Shown here piece after piece: positions 50,590-59,438 of a DNA stretch of 64,000 bases. This stretch comes from Bradyrhizobium macuxiense (lineage in GTDB: Bacteria > Pseudomonadota > Alphaproteobacteria > Rhizobiales > Xanthobacteraceae): NCBI RefSeq assembly GCF_007993935.1, contig NZ_VITY01000001.1:806001-870000 (forward strand), read 5' to 3'. The notes under the pieces were generated by a model. That model was not told the DNA's origin. It searched no databases and saw nothing but the letters and a program-made list of their open reading frames with translations. The position numbers and the translations under genes were made by a program. Positions within the stretch are counted from its first letter, which is position 1. The number at the start of each line of letters is the position of its first letter.

Positions 50590-52017
50590 CTAGCGTTCGC
50601 GCAACGCTTCCTGCTGATGACTGGCGAGCGGCGAAAGCAAATAGCTGATGATCCTGCGCCGGCCCGTCTTGATCTCAACCGTCACCGCCATGCCGGGACC
50701 GAGCTTGACCAGCTTGTCCTCCACCTGCATCTGCGTGCGGTCGAGAGAAACGCGCGCGGCGTATTCCAGCTCCTGCCCTCGTGGCTCGCTGCCGCCCTGC
50801 CCGCCTCCCGGCGTCCGGTCATTCGACGCGCCTTGGGGTTTGTCGCGGGTAATGGCGTCCGACGATACGCTGAGAACCTCGCCATCGAGCAGCCCGTAGC
50901 GCGTAAAGTTGAACGTATCGACCTTGATCGCCGCCCGCTGTCCCGGATGAACAAATCCGATATCGCGGTTGGAGAGCATGGCTTCGATCTCGAGATGGCT
51001 ATCACTCGGGACCACGACCGCCAGTGCCTGCGCGGGCGAAACCACGCCCCCCACGGTATGAACGGCAAGTTGCTGCACGACGCCATCGACCGGCGCGGTC
51101 AACTGCTGAAACTTGGTCCGCTGCTCGGCCTTCACCACCTCCTGCGCCGCACTCTTGGCCTTCTGCTCCGCCTTTGCGAGCGCGTCGTAGGTGGACCGTC
51201 GATATTCAGCATCCGCCCTGTCCCGCGTTTCCTTCAGCAAGGCCATGGCGGCGTCGGCTTCGCGCAGCCGGCTCTGCTGCACGATCAGATCCTGCTGGAG
51301 GCCGACCAGGTCCTGATACTCCGACAGATAGGTGACCTTCGAGCCGAGCGCCTTGTCGAGGAGCGTTTTCCGGATTTCGACCCGTTCCGTGAGCACGGGT
51401 ATGGTGGCCTGGATCTTCGCGACATTGACCGCAATGGTCGACCGCTCCGCCTCCTTCTGGCCTTGCTGGCGTTCGATCTCGGAAAGCTTGGCTTGCTGCT
51501 CCGCGCGCTGGCTGATCAGAAACTGGCGATGCAGCTCGATATCGGCCGCAGTTGCGCCCTGCGGCGGCTGGAATGCAGCGAGCGGATCGCTGGCGAGCGC
51601 CGCCCGAAGCCGCGCCACCTCGAGCTCCGCGGCCAGCAGGTCGCTCCGGTAACGCTCCTGATCGGCGCCGGTCATCGTGGGGTCCAGCTCGATCAGGACC
51701 TCGCCGGCCTTCACGCTCTGGCCGTCGCGGACATGGATCGCACGCACGACACCCATCTCGAACGGCTGGATGAGCTTGGTGCGCCCGCCAGGCACGATCT
51801 TGCCGCTCGCCGTTGCGACGATATCGACGTGACCAAACCACGACCAGACCAGCGCGAGGCAGAATGCGGCGATAATGCTCGCCCCGATGGCGCGACCGAT
51901 CGGCGACGGCGGCGATTCGGTGATTTCGAGGGCCGCAGGGAGAAATGCGATCTCGTGCTGGCGGCGGCGAACCTCGGCCTTCGGAAACGGGATGATGTTT
52001 CGGCTAGCGAGCGTCAT
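50590..52017 (-). CDS. HlyD-family periplasmic adaptor of a type I secretion system
   Basis: The 475-residue protein has a cytoplasmic N-terminus, one membrane helix (about 41-61), the lipoyl-like strand GKIVPGGRTKLIQPFEMGVV, a long coiled-coil region (about 125-320, rich in Gln/Glu/Ala) and a C-terminal barrel with the conserved end GPGMAVTVEIKTGRRRIISY. It bridges the inner-membrane ABC exporter and an outer-membrane TolC-like channel, which is not in the window. It overlaps the ABC gene by 14 bp. A Gly-rich insert (GGGQGGSEPRGQ) occurs in the beta-barrel. Confidence 0.92.
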   Translation of the reverse strand: MTLASRNIIPFPKAEVRRRQHEIAFLPAALEITESPPSPIGRAIGASIIAAFCLALVWSWFGHVDIVATASGKIVPGGRTKLIQPFEMGVVRAIHVRDGQSVKAGEVLIELDPTMTGADQERYRSDLLAAELEVARLRAALASDPLAAFQPPQGATAADIELHRQFLISQRAEQQAKLSEIERQQGQKEAERSTIAVNVAKIQATIPVLTERVEIRKTLLDKALGSKVTYLSEYQDLVGLQQDLIVQQSRLREADAAMALLKETRDRADAEYRRSTYDALAKAEQKAKSAAQEVVKAEQRTKFQQLTAPVDGVVQQLAVHTVGGVVSPAQALAVVVPSDSHLEIEAMLSNRDIGFVHPGQRAAIKVDTFNFTRYGLLDGEVLSVSSDAITRDKPQGASNDRTPGGGQGGSEPRGQELEYAARVSLDRTQMQVEDKLVKLGPGMAVTVEIKTGRRRIISYLLSPLASHQQEALRER

Positions 52018-54676
52018 GGAGCCCCGCCTGCAGCTGGTGCAGCCTCGCATACCGCCCATTGGAACGGATCAACTCATCATGGTTGCCGTCCTCGACGAGG
52101 CGACCGTGCTCGATCGAGATGATGCGGTTTGCGTGACGTACGGTGGAGAGCCGATGCGCGATCACGAAGACCGTGCGGCCGGCGGAAATCCGCTTCATGT
52201 TCTGCTGGATCGCGCGCTCGCTCTCGTAGTCGAGAGCGCTGGTGGCCTCGTCGAAAATCAGGATGCGCGGGTCGGTGACAAGCGCCCGGGCAATCGCGAT
52301 CCGCTGGCGCTGTCCGCCGGAAAGGCTGCTACCGCGCTCGCCCACGACGGTGTCATACCCCTCGGGCAGCTCCAGGATGAAGTCGTGAGCGCCGGCGAGC
52401 GAAGCCGCCGCGATGACGCGCTCGATCGGCATCGCCGGATCGGCGAGCGCGATATTGTCACGAATCGATCGGTTAAAGAGCACGTTTTCCTGCAACACGA
52501 CGCCGATCTGACGGCGCAGCCAGGCCAGATCGACCATCGCAAGATCGACGCCATCGACCAGCACGCGTCCGCTTTCCGGCACGTAGAGACGCTGGATCAG
52601 CTTCGCGATGGTGCTCTTGCCCGAGCCGGACGAGCCCACGATGCCGACCACCTGCCCGGGATCGACGCTGAACGACACGTCATGCAGCACTTCGGGACCG
52701 TCCATGCGATAGCGGAACGTCGCATGCTCGAATGTGACGTGACCGCGGATCTCCGGCAGCGCGGCCCGGCCGGGACCGGAGCTTGGCTCGGGAATGGTGT
52801 TGAGGATGTCGCCGAGACGATCGATCGACAGGCGGGCCTGATGGAAGTCCTGCCAGAGCTGCGCAAGCCGAAGCACCGGCATGCTCACGCGCGTCGCCAG
52901 CATGTTGAATGCGACGAGCTCGCCGACCGTCAGCGCACCGTCGACCACGAGGCGAGCGCCGAAGTAGAGCGTTGCCGCGGCCACCAGCTTGTTGATCATC
53001 TGGACCGACTGGCTCGCCGTGTTGTTCAGGCTCAGCACGCGGAAGCTCGCAGCCACATAGGCGGCGAGCTGCTCCTCCCAACGGCGTTGCATCTGCGGCT
53101 CGACCGCCATCGCCTTCAGCGTTTCCACGCCGGCGACGCTCTCGACCAGGAACGCCTGGTTCTCCGAGCCTCGATCGAATTTCTCGTCGAGACGCCGACG
53201 GAACAGCGGCGCAGCGCAGGCTGAGATACCGATGTAGAACGGAAATGACGCGAGCACGATGAACGTCAGCGACGTCGCGTAATAGAACATCACCGCCAGG
53301 AACACGAAGGTGAACACCAGATCGATCACCAGCGTGAGCGCCGAGCTGGTCAGGAACTGACGGATATTCTCGAGCTCGCGAACCCGCGCCACTGAGTCTC
53401 CGACGCGGCGCGTCTGGAAATAGGCGATCGGCAACGCCATCAGATGATGGAACAGCCGCGCGCCAAGCTCGACGTCGATGCGGTTGGTCGTATGCGCGAA
53501 CAGATGCACACGCAGCGTGCCGAGAATGGTCTCCAGGACGGTCAATACGACAAGGCCGGTGACCAGCACGTCGAGTGTGCTCATGCCGCGGTGCACCAGC
53601 ACCTTGTCGATCACCACCTGGAAGAACAGCGGCGATACCAGCGCAAATATCTGAAGGAAGAACGATGCGACCAGCACTTCGCTGAGCAGGCGCCGATACT
53701 TGTGGACCGCCCCGACGAACCAGCTGATGTCAAAGCGCCGGGAAGTATCGGTCAGCGCCGCACGACGCGTCATCAGAATGATGTCGCCGTCCCAGATGGC
53801 CTCGAGTTCGGCTTGCCCCATCATCTCGGGCTGGGGAACCAACGGGCGCTGAACAAGCAGCTTGTCGTCGACGATCTTGCCGAGAATCAGGAAGCCGCCG
53901 TCGCGCAGCACGGCGATCCCCGGGAGCGGCGTCACCGCAAGCCGGTTCCAGTCCGTTCGTTGCATCCGGGCCTTCAGCCCGAAATTCCTGGCGCAGCGTA
54001 TGATGTCGGTGACGCCAAGGCGGTCGGTGCCAACCCGGTGTCGAATCTGATCCGGATCGGCGGCGATCCCGTGACACCGCAGCAAGACCGCAAGCGCCAT
54101 TGCACCGGATTCATCGCCGTCGCCCTGTTGGACAGGGGTCGCCTCAGCGGCACTATCGCGGCGGCTGGACCAACGAACCGGCATCGAAAGCATGCGGACG
54201 TATCTCGTCAGCCTTTCGCGCAGATGCTGCATCACGTTGCGCCCGCGGACGCCCAAACCGGTGAAGGGATGAAGCACCCGGCGCGCGGCGTGCCGCGACT
54301 CGGTCGAGATCAGACGGCCGTCCCAGATGGCCTCGAATTCGGCGCGCGTGAGGCGCTTCGGTTGCGACGAAGCTGGATGCAGCACCAGCGCTTCGTTGCC
54401 GTCGACCTTTCCGAGCAGCAAGAATCCGCCATCCTGCAAGGCAGCAATTCCGGGCAGCCGGATCTTCGCAAGCTGGGTCCAATCCGTCGTCCACGAACCC
54501 GCCTTGAGGCCGAACTCGCCGGCGCAACGAAGCATTCCGCGGACACTGGTCGCCCTGCTCCCGCAAAGATCACGGATCTTGTCGGAATCGGCATTCACAC
54601 CATGAAGTCGCAAAAACAGGGCCAGGGCTCTGAGCCCGAGCTCTGCGGCATCGGCATTTCCATTCTGGATCGCCAT
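52004..54676 (-). CDS. Type I secretion ABC exporter with two tandem C39-like domains
   Basis: The 890-residue protein is about 180 residues longer than HlyB. Two homologous N-terminal modules are visible: residues 8-128 (LGLRALALFLRLHG, LRCAGEFGLKA, LPGIAALQDGGFLLLGKV, AEFEAIWDG) and 188-305 (SGAMALAVLLRCHG, IRCARNFGLKA, LPGIAVLRDGGFLILGKI, AELEAIWDG). Both match C39-peptidase-like domains and lack the catalytic Cys, so they should bind substrate rather than cleave it. Transmembrane helices follow (330-600), then an ATPase with GSSGSGKST, LSGGQRQRIAIARAL and LIFDEATSALD. Start ATG 54676; a GH16 enzyme gene lies upstream and is a candidate cargo. Confidence 0.9.
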   Translation of the reverse strand: MAIQNGNADAAELGLRALALFLRLHGVNADSDKIRDLCGSRATSVRGMLRCAGEFGLKAGSWTTDWTQLAKIRLPGIAALQDGGFLLLGKVDGNEALVLHPASSQPKRLTRAEFEAIWDGRLISTESRHAARRVLHPFTGLGVRGRNVMQHLRERLTRYVRMLSMPVRWSSRRDSAAEATPVQQGDGDESGAMALAVLLRCHGIAADPDQIRHRVGTDRLGVTDIIRCARNFGLKARMQRTDWNRLAVTPLPGIAVLRDGGFLILGKIVDDKLLVQRPLVPQPEMMGQAELEAIWDGDIILMTRRAALTDTSRRFDISWFVGAVHKYRRLLSEVLVASFFLQIFALVSPLFFQVVIDKVLVHRGMSTLDVLVTGLVVLTVLETILGTLRVHLFAHTTNRIDVELGARLFHHLMALPIAYFQTRRVGDSVARVRELENIRQFLTSSALTLVIDLVFTFVFLAVMFYYATSLTFIVLASFPFYIGISACAAPLFRRRLDEKFDRGSENQAFLVESVAGVETLKAMAVEPQMQRRWEEQLAAYVAASFRVLSLNNTASQSVQMINKLVAAATLYFGARLVVDGALTVGELVAFNMLATRVSMPVLRLAQLWQDFHQARLSIDRLGDILNTIPEPSSGPGRAALPEIRGHVTFEHATFRYRMDGPEVLHDVSFSVDPGQVVGIVGSSGSGKSTIAKLIQRLYVPESGRVLVDGVDLAMVDLAWLRRQIGVVLQENVLFNRSIRDNIALADPAMPIERVIAAASLAGAHDFILELPEGYDTVVGERGSSLSGGQRQRIAIARALVTDPRILIFDEATSALDYESERAIQQNMKRISAGRTVFVIAHRLSTVRHANRIISIEHGRLVEDGNHDELIRSNGRYARLHQLQAGLHDAR

Positions 54677-54780
54677 CAATCAACTCAACCGTTCTACGGT
54701 CACACGACCGGCTTCGACAAATTCCCTTTCATGCATTCACAAAGAACGAGACAGCCTCGTTGCCCGGCGTCGTAAAGTTC

Positions 54781-54810
54781 GTGCCGCGCCGCAGATCGGC
54801 GGCGCGGCAC
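54781..54810 (-). terminator. 12-bp hairpin between the GH16 and secretion ABC genes
   Basis: GTGCCGCGCCGC pairs perfectly with GCGGCGCGGCAC around the loop AGATCG. It lies just after the minus-strand GH16 stop and about 100 bp before the exporter start. The downstream minus-strand sequence (GAACTTTACG) is a poor U-tract, so termination may be partial. Confidence 0.5.
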
Positions 54811-54828
54811 GCCGGGTGGACAGCCGCA

Positions 54829-56964
54829 TCAATGCTGCGGCCTGGTCAGAAACGCCTCTTCGCCCCAGCGCCCTCCCTGCGCATTGGTCGCGACGAACTG
54901 CCCGCCGGTGCCGTTGTGGCCCGCCAGGTATTGATTCAGCAGCGCAAAACTCCGATCGGCCGCCGATGCCGTGTGCGTGGTCGTCGCCGGCCGAGGATCC
55001 GTCACCGTGATGCTCTGCGAGGTCGACGTCGTGACGGAGCCCGTGGTGGGGTCCTTTCCGCTCGCCGTGAACGTGAGCGTGGCGACCGGATGGCCGCCTC
55101 CCCGGTAGTTCGACTGCAACGTCAAGCCGCTGTCGACCTGCGCAGCGGTCAGCGTGATGTTACTTCCGCGGTAGGTGCGGCCATCGAGATTGTCCGTGAT
55201 GGACTCGTATCTCGGCAGCCCGGTGATGTTGACGCTCACCGCGTCATTGGGATCGGCGGTCTTCACGCTGACGCCCAAGTCGACTGTCCCGCCCCTTCCG
55301 TTCACCGTCAGCGAAGTATCCGCGATCGAAAGCACCGGCGCGACTGACGGCGTCGGATTTGATGGCGTACCGCTCGTCGGATCGATCTGGAGACCGGCGA
55401 AGGTCTTCACCGCGCCGGCAAGATTGGCGGCGGCGCCGCTGGCATCGCTGATGCTCGCGCCGCTGGGAAGGTTGACCCCGGTGATCGCGAGTGCCGACGT
55501 CGCGGTATCGGTCGACGCGACCTTCGTTTGGAAGGTGAGCGTGCCGGTTCCCGAACCGCCAACATAGGTGGCGGTGTTTCCGTCATTGAGCGACAGCGTC
55601 GGCGTGCCGACGACGTTCACCGCTTCATTGAAGCCGAGCGTCAATGTGACGGTGGCGCCCAAATGCTCGGTCCCCGTCCCCGGCGAAGCGGTAACCTGGC
55701 TCACCGCCGGCTGGACCGGTGGTGTGGTCGGCTGGGTCGGTGGCGTAGGACTCGTCGGATTGATCTGGAGGCCGGCGAACGTCTTCACCGCACCGGCAAG
55801 ATTTGCGGCAACGCCGCTTGCGTCACTGATGCTCGCGCCGCCCGCAAGGGTGACCCCGGTCACGGCAAGGGCCGACGTCGCCGTGTTGGTCGACGCAACG
55901 GTCGTTTTGAAGGTGAGCGTGCTGGTCCCCGAACCGCCGACATAGGCGGCGGTGCTGCCATCGTTGAGCGTCAACGTCGGCGTGCCAGCGACGTTCACGG
56001 CCTCGTTGAACCCGAGCGTCAATGTCACGGTATCGCCAACATTTTCGACGCCCGTCCCCGGCGAAGCCGCAACCTGCGTCACCGCCGGCTGGACCGGTGG
56101 TGTGGTCGGCTGGGTCGGTGGCGTCGAAGGAGTAACGTTCGCGCCAGTGACCGTGTCGCCGCCGCCGGCGGCTTGATAGAGCTGGACCTCGGCGATCTGC
56201 ATCGGCATCGACGAGGGCGTCGAACTATCGAGCACAGTATGCCAGCCGGCCGCGTTAGAGTTCGCGACCTGATTGCTCATGATCAGCTGCATCGGCTCGT
56301 TCGGAATCTGGACCTGCGCGCTGGTCACGGTCGCAATCTGCTTGCCGTCGAGATACCAGGTCATCGATTGGCCTGGCACCCAATTGATGCCGTAGGTATG
56401 GAAGCCGGCCGTGAGGTCGACGCCGGTGTCGACCGTGCCGCCGACCGTCCCTGAGGGGGTGTGAAGATGCCAGGTGAAGGCCTGGTTAGCCGGCCCATTG
56501 CCGGTATATCCCCCCTCCTGGATATCGATCTCGAAATTGTCGCCGCTGTTCGAGCCGGCGCCGGGCATCAGCCACAGCGACGGCCAAGCACCGTCGCCGC
56601 TCGGCGCCTTCATGCTGATCTGAAGGTAACCGCCGTCGAATTCGAAATTGCCATAGCTGCTGACGGCGCCGGACGTGACCGGAAACGTCTGTGCGGTGCC
56701 CTGATTGATGCCGCTGACCTGCTGCCTGATCGCCGTGAGATCGAGGAGACCATTAGTCACGGCCACCTGGCTCGGCATCTCGTAATCGGCGTCGTATGCG
56801 CCGCCCGGGCCGCTGCCGCCCGATCCATTGCTATTCCACGCCCAACCGCTGGCGGCGCGGCTGGTGATGTAGTTGTGCCAATAATTGTCCAGTGTCGTCC
56901 CGGAGAAGTTCTCCTCGTAGACGAGATTGCTCGACGTGAAACCTGCTGGCGCGGCCAGGGCCAT
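54829..56964 (-). CDS. GH16 beta-glucanase with two Ig-like repeats, likely type I secretion cargo
   Basis: From ATG 56964 the protein is 711 residues. Residues 10-265 form a GH16 catalytic domain with the active site EIDIQE (Glu145 nucleophile, Asp147, Glu150 acid/base) and GAWPSLWLMP just before it. Two near-identical repeats of about 125 residues follow (PTTPPVQPAV... to ...GAVKTFAGLQI). A distinct C-terminal region ends SFALLNQYLAGHNGTGGQ... LTRPQH. There is no Sec signal, which suits type I secretion, yet no RTX nonapeptides are present. It may trim exopolysaccharide, as ExoK/ExsH do. Three dyad repeats lie upstream. Confidence 0.86.
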   Translation of the reverse strand: MALAAPAGFTSSNLVYEENFSGTTLDNYWHNYITSRAASGWAWNSNGSGGSGPGGAYDADYEMPSQVAVTNGLLDLTAIRQQVSGINQGTAQTFPVTSGAVSSYGNFEFDGGYLQISMKAPSGDGAWPSLWLMPGAGSNSGDNFEIDIQEGGYTGNGPANQAFTWHLHTPSGTVGGTVDTGVDLTAGFHTYGINWVPGQSMTWYLDGKQIATVTSAQVQIPNEPMQLIMSNQVANSNAAGWHTVLDSSTPSSMPMQIAEVQLYQAAGGGDTVTGANVTPSTPPTQPTTPPVQPAVTQVAASPGTGVENVGDTVTLTLGFNEAVNVAGTPTLTLNDGSTAAYVGGSGTSTLTFKTTVASTNTATSALAVTGVTLAGGASISDASGVAANLAGAVKTFAGLQINPTSPTPPTQPTTPPVQPAVSQVTASPGTGTEHLGATVTLTLGFNEAVNVVGTPTLSLNDGNTATYVGGSGTGTLTFQTKVASTDTATSALAITGVNLPSGASISDASGAAANLAGAVKTFAGLQIDPTSGTPSNPTPSVAPVLSIADTSLTVNGRGGTVDLGVSVKTADPNDAVSVNITGLPRYESITDNLDGRTYRGSNITLTAAQVDSGLTLQSNYRGGGHPVATLTFTASGKDPTTGSVTTSTSQSITVTDPRPATTTHTASAADRSFALLNQYLAGHNGTGGQFVATNAQGGRWGEEAFLTRPQH
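55372..56125. repeat. Tandem ~375-bp direct repeat inside the GH16 gene
   Basis: Two adjacent copies (about 55372-55747 and 55751-56125, offset 378-379 bp) encode the two Ig-like modules and their Pro/Thr linkers. Long stretches are nearly identical at DNA level, for example CTCGTCGGATYGATCTGGAG at both starts, so the duplication is recent or kept similar by recombination. Confidence 0.85.
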
Positions 56965-57371
56965 TCCATGTTCCTTCCAAAGATTGAACGAAGAATTCCA
57001 CTGTCGCGAACCGCGCGACATACCACTGTCGCGAACTGCGCGACCATTCCACTGTCGCGAACCGCGCGACATACCGCATGCCCGCCGCACGCGATGGCGC
57101 GGGCACATTCCAACGCAGTGGAGATTTTGAGGTACGCCCCTTCGACTGCTGGGCGATTGGTTAATAATCAAGTATGGCGAAAAATGGCTTCGAATGAGCT
57201 TTCACACAGGCGTTTGCGGCCGTTGCGCGCCTTATTCACACAATATTTTGGCGCTGACGCCTTAGTTCGATTGGGATTTCATTCTCGACAGCGCGCGCGG
57301 CGAGATCATCGGCATCGTCGCCGCCGCCCTGAGTCGCGCTGTGCGGCGGGCGGGTCCGGCCGCGCGCGAAG
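56965..57371. other. Upstream region of the GH16 gene
   Basis: The 407-bp gap holds the triplicated dyad array (57001-57076) and an AT-rich stretch at about 57155-57185 that could contain the promoter. The open frame continuing upstream of ATG 56964 translates the array as low-complexity sequence and is not taken as coding. Confidence 0.5.
57001..57076. repeat. Three tandem 25-26 bp units, each with a TCGCG-N5-CGCGA dyad
   Basis: Units start at 57001, 57026 and 57052 and read CTGTCGCGAAC-Y-GCGCGAC plus a variable ATACCA/CATTCCA tail. Each contains TCGCG-AACYG-CGCGA. They lie 37-112 bp upstream of the GH16 start codon, where an operator array or a structured leader would sit. Helical phasing (25-26 bp) is about 2.5 turns. 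Confidence 0.7.
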
Positions 57372-58382
57372 CTAGACGTGACGATATCCGTCAGGGTTCA
57401 TCAGCTGCCAGTGCCAATGATCGGCGCACATCTGCGCCAGCGACCGGGCTGATTTCCAATCCAGCGTCCGTTGCGCAAATGTCGGATCGGCACAGCAGAT
57501 TGCGACATCGCCGGTCCGGCGTTCCGCGATCTCATACGGAATTGACCTGCCGCTCGCGGCCTCGAAGGCGCGAACGACCTCAAGAACACTGCTGCCGCTT
57601 CCCGTCCCCAGGTTGACCGTGAACACGCCGGGCTGCTCGAGGTGGCGCAACACGCTGAGATGACCGGCTGCAAGGTCGACGACATGAATGAAATCCCGGA
57701 TGCCGGTGCCGTCAGGCGTATCGTAATCGTCGCCCCAGATCCTGAGCTTCGCGCGCTTGCCGATCGCGACTTGCGCAACCAGCGGCACCAGATTGTTCGG
57801 AACGCCGATCGGGTCTTCGCCGATCAGGCCGCTTTCATGCGCACCGGCCGGATTGAAATAGCGCAGGATGCCAATGCGCCAATCGTCCTCGGAGCGATGC
57901 AGGTCCTTGAGCATCTCTTCGATGAAGAGCTTGGTGCGGCCGTACGGGTTTGTCGGCGCCAGCGGATGCCGTTCGTCGAGCGGCAAATAGGCCGGCGCGC
58001 CGTAGACGGTAGCGGACGAGCTGAAGACCAGCGTCTTGACGTCAGCCCGTTTCATTGCCGACACCAGCCGCATCGTTCCCACGACGTTGTTGTCGTAGTA
58101 GGTCATCGGATGAACGTTGGAATCGCCAACGGCCTTCAGGCCCGCAAGATGGATGACCGCGGTCACGCCATAGGTGCGAAGGACATGGTAGATCGCGTCT
58201 TCATTGCGGATGTCGTCGCAGCAAAACGCGAGCGGTCGTCCGCAAATCGCTTCGACGCGCTCGAGAGCGGCGCGGTTGCTGTTACAGAGATTATCGATCA
58301 CCACGACATCGAACCCCGCATCCAGCAGCGCGATGCAGACGTGGGTCCCGATGTAGCCGGCGCCTCCAGTCAGCAAGATCAT
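57372..58382 (-). CDS. galE: UDP-glucose 4-epimerase
   Basis: The 336-residue extended SDR has GGAGYIG at 6-12, Asp30 in VVVIDNLCNSN (NAD specificity), the catalytic Ser in SSSATVYG, and Tyr147/Lys151 in NPYGRTK. It interconverts UDP-glucose and UDP-galactose; rhizobial exoB is the orthologue that supplies galactose for exopolysaccharide. ATG 58382 follows GGTGA at 5-bp spacing; a GTG at 58391 is the alternative. Its setting among glycan genes supports an exopolysaccharide role. Confidence 0.92.
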   Translation of the reverse strand: MILLTGGAGYIGTHVCIALLDAGFDVVVIDNLCNSNRAALERVEAICGRPLAFCCDDIRNEDAIYHVLRTYGVTAVIHLAGLKAVGDSNVHPMTYYDNNVVGTMRLVSAMKRADVKTLVFSSSATVYGAPAYLPLDERHPLAPTNPYGRTKLFIEEMLKDLHRSEDDWRIGILRYFNPAGAHESGLIGEDPIGVPNNLVPLVAQVAIGKRAKLRIWGDDYDTPDGTGIRDFIHVVDLAAGHLSVLRHLEQPGVFTVNLGTGSGSSVLEVVRAFEAASGRSIPYEIAERRTGDVAICCADPTFAQRTLDWKSARSLAQMCADHWHWQLMNPDGYRHV

Positions 58383-58433
58383 GTCAGTCACCGTGTCGGT
58401 CCAACAGGCTCTTCGTGCAATGCGGTCCCCGCG

Positions 58434-59438
58434 CTAGGATCTCCGGATCAGGGCGCGCGACGACAGTTGCTGTGACAAGGCGTCGGCCATCCCGCCGAGC
58501 CGTGTCGTGGTGTAGGCAAACGCGGTAAGGCCAAGGCCGGCGATGATCGCCCCGGCCCGCCGCGCCGAGTCGAATTTGCCGCGCATCGCCGCCATGAGTT
58601 CGCTCGCCACGGCGCGCGGCAACACTTCGCGAACGTAGCGCTGCTCGGTCTTGAGCCCGTCGCCGGACCCCGAGATATTCCTCAACACCGCCTTGGCGGT
58701 GCCCTCGATCAGGCAGCGATGCACGAAGTACGTCCACGTGGTGCGTTGCGCCGGCACGGCATGGTGCACCCGCGCACGTTCCCGATATGCAAAGTAGCCG
58801 CCGGGGTACAGGCGCGAGGCCCGGATACACAGTTCGGTCTCTTCGCAGCTCTCGGCCTTGCCGCCAAACCTCGCGCGGCCGCTGACCGAAAATCCGGACT
58901 TGCGACGTCCGAGGTCCGATGTGAAGCCGCCGGCGCTGCGCAACACGTCGGCACGCACCGACATGTTGGCGCCGATCGGATTGCGGATGCGCCCGTCCTG
59001 CACGTCCATGCCGGCATAGGTGCAGCCGACGACCCAGCCGAACTCGGCAGGAAACCAGGAAGGCGGCGGTGCTTGCCACAGCGGCAGCACCGGTCCCCCC
59101 GCCCCCAGCACCGCTGGATCCCGGTAGGCCTCAAGCAGGTCCTCGAGCCAGCACGGGTCGGCAGCGGCATCGTCATCCAGGAAGACGATGACCGGCGCCG
59201 TCGCGTGCTCCGTTCCTGTCATGCGGCCACCGGACAGGCCCGGTTGTCCGGCATTGGCGAGAACGGTGACGCCGCCGATCTCCCGCGCGGCACGCGCGCG
59301 CAAGGCTTCGTTGTTGTCGATCACCAGGATGATTTCCTTAGGAGCGCGCGTCTGGGCGCGGACCGACGCTACTGCCCGCTGCAATTCGCCCCAGCGGTCG
59401 AGCGTGTGCGCGCAGATCACCACGGATGCATCGGTCAT
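58434..59438 (-). CDS. Family 2 glycosyltransferase
   Basis: The 334-residue protein has a GT-A fold: VVICAHTLDRWGELQRAVAS at 6-25, the metal-binding FLDDDAAAD at 87-95, GANMSVRADVLRSAGGF (acceptor-side), and SCEETELCIRAS in place of the ED base motif. A hydrophobic C-terminal segment (AGAIIAGLGLTAFAYTTT) may associate with the membrane. It is similar in type to rhizobial EPS glycosyltransferases. It overlaps the GH5 gene by 4 bp. The sugar donor is unknown. Confidence 0.87.
   Translation of the reverse strand: MTDASVVICAHTLDRWGELQRAVASVRAQTRAPKEIILVIDNNEALRARAAREIGGVTVLANAGQPGLSGGRMTGTEHATAPVIVFLDDDAAADPCWLEDLLEAYRDPAVLGAGGPVLPLWQAPPPSWFPAEFGWVVGCTYAGMDVQDGRIRNPIGANMSVRADVLRSAGGFTSDLGRRKSGFSVSGRARFGGKAESCEETELCIRASRLYPGGYFAYRERARVHHAVPAQRTTWTYFVHRCLIEGTAKAVLRNISGSGDGLKTEQRYVREVLPRAVASELMAAMRGKFDSARRAGAIIAGLGLTAFAYTTTRLGGMADALSQQLSSRALIRRS

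Noticed and set aside
54829..55400. RTX calcium-binding repeats in the GH16 protein
   Set aside because: No GGxGxDxUx nonapeptides occur; Gly-rich stretches belong to the Ig-like repeats.
57001..57076. Short CRISPR-like array
   Set aside because: The three units are contiguous without unique spacers of constant length, and no cas genes are present; they fit an operator or leader array better.
56965..57171. N-terminal extension of the GH16 protein
   Set aside because: It translates the dyad array into repeated RGSRQW-type sequence and has no family match; ATG 56964 has a good upstream GGAAGGAA.
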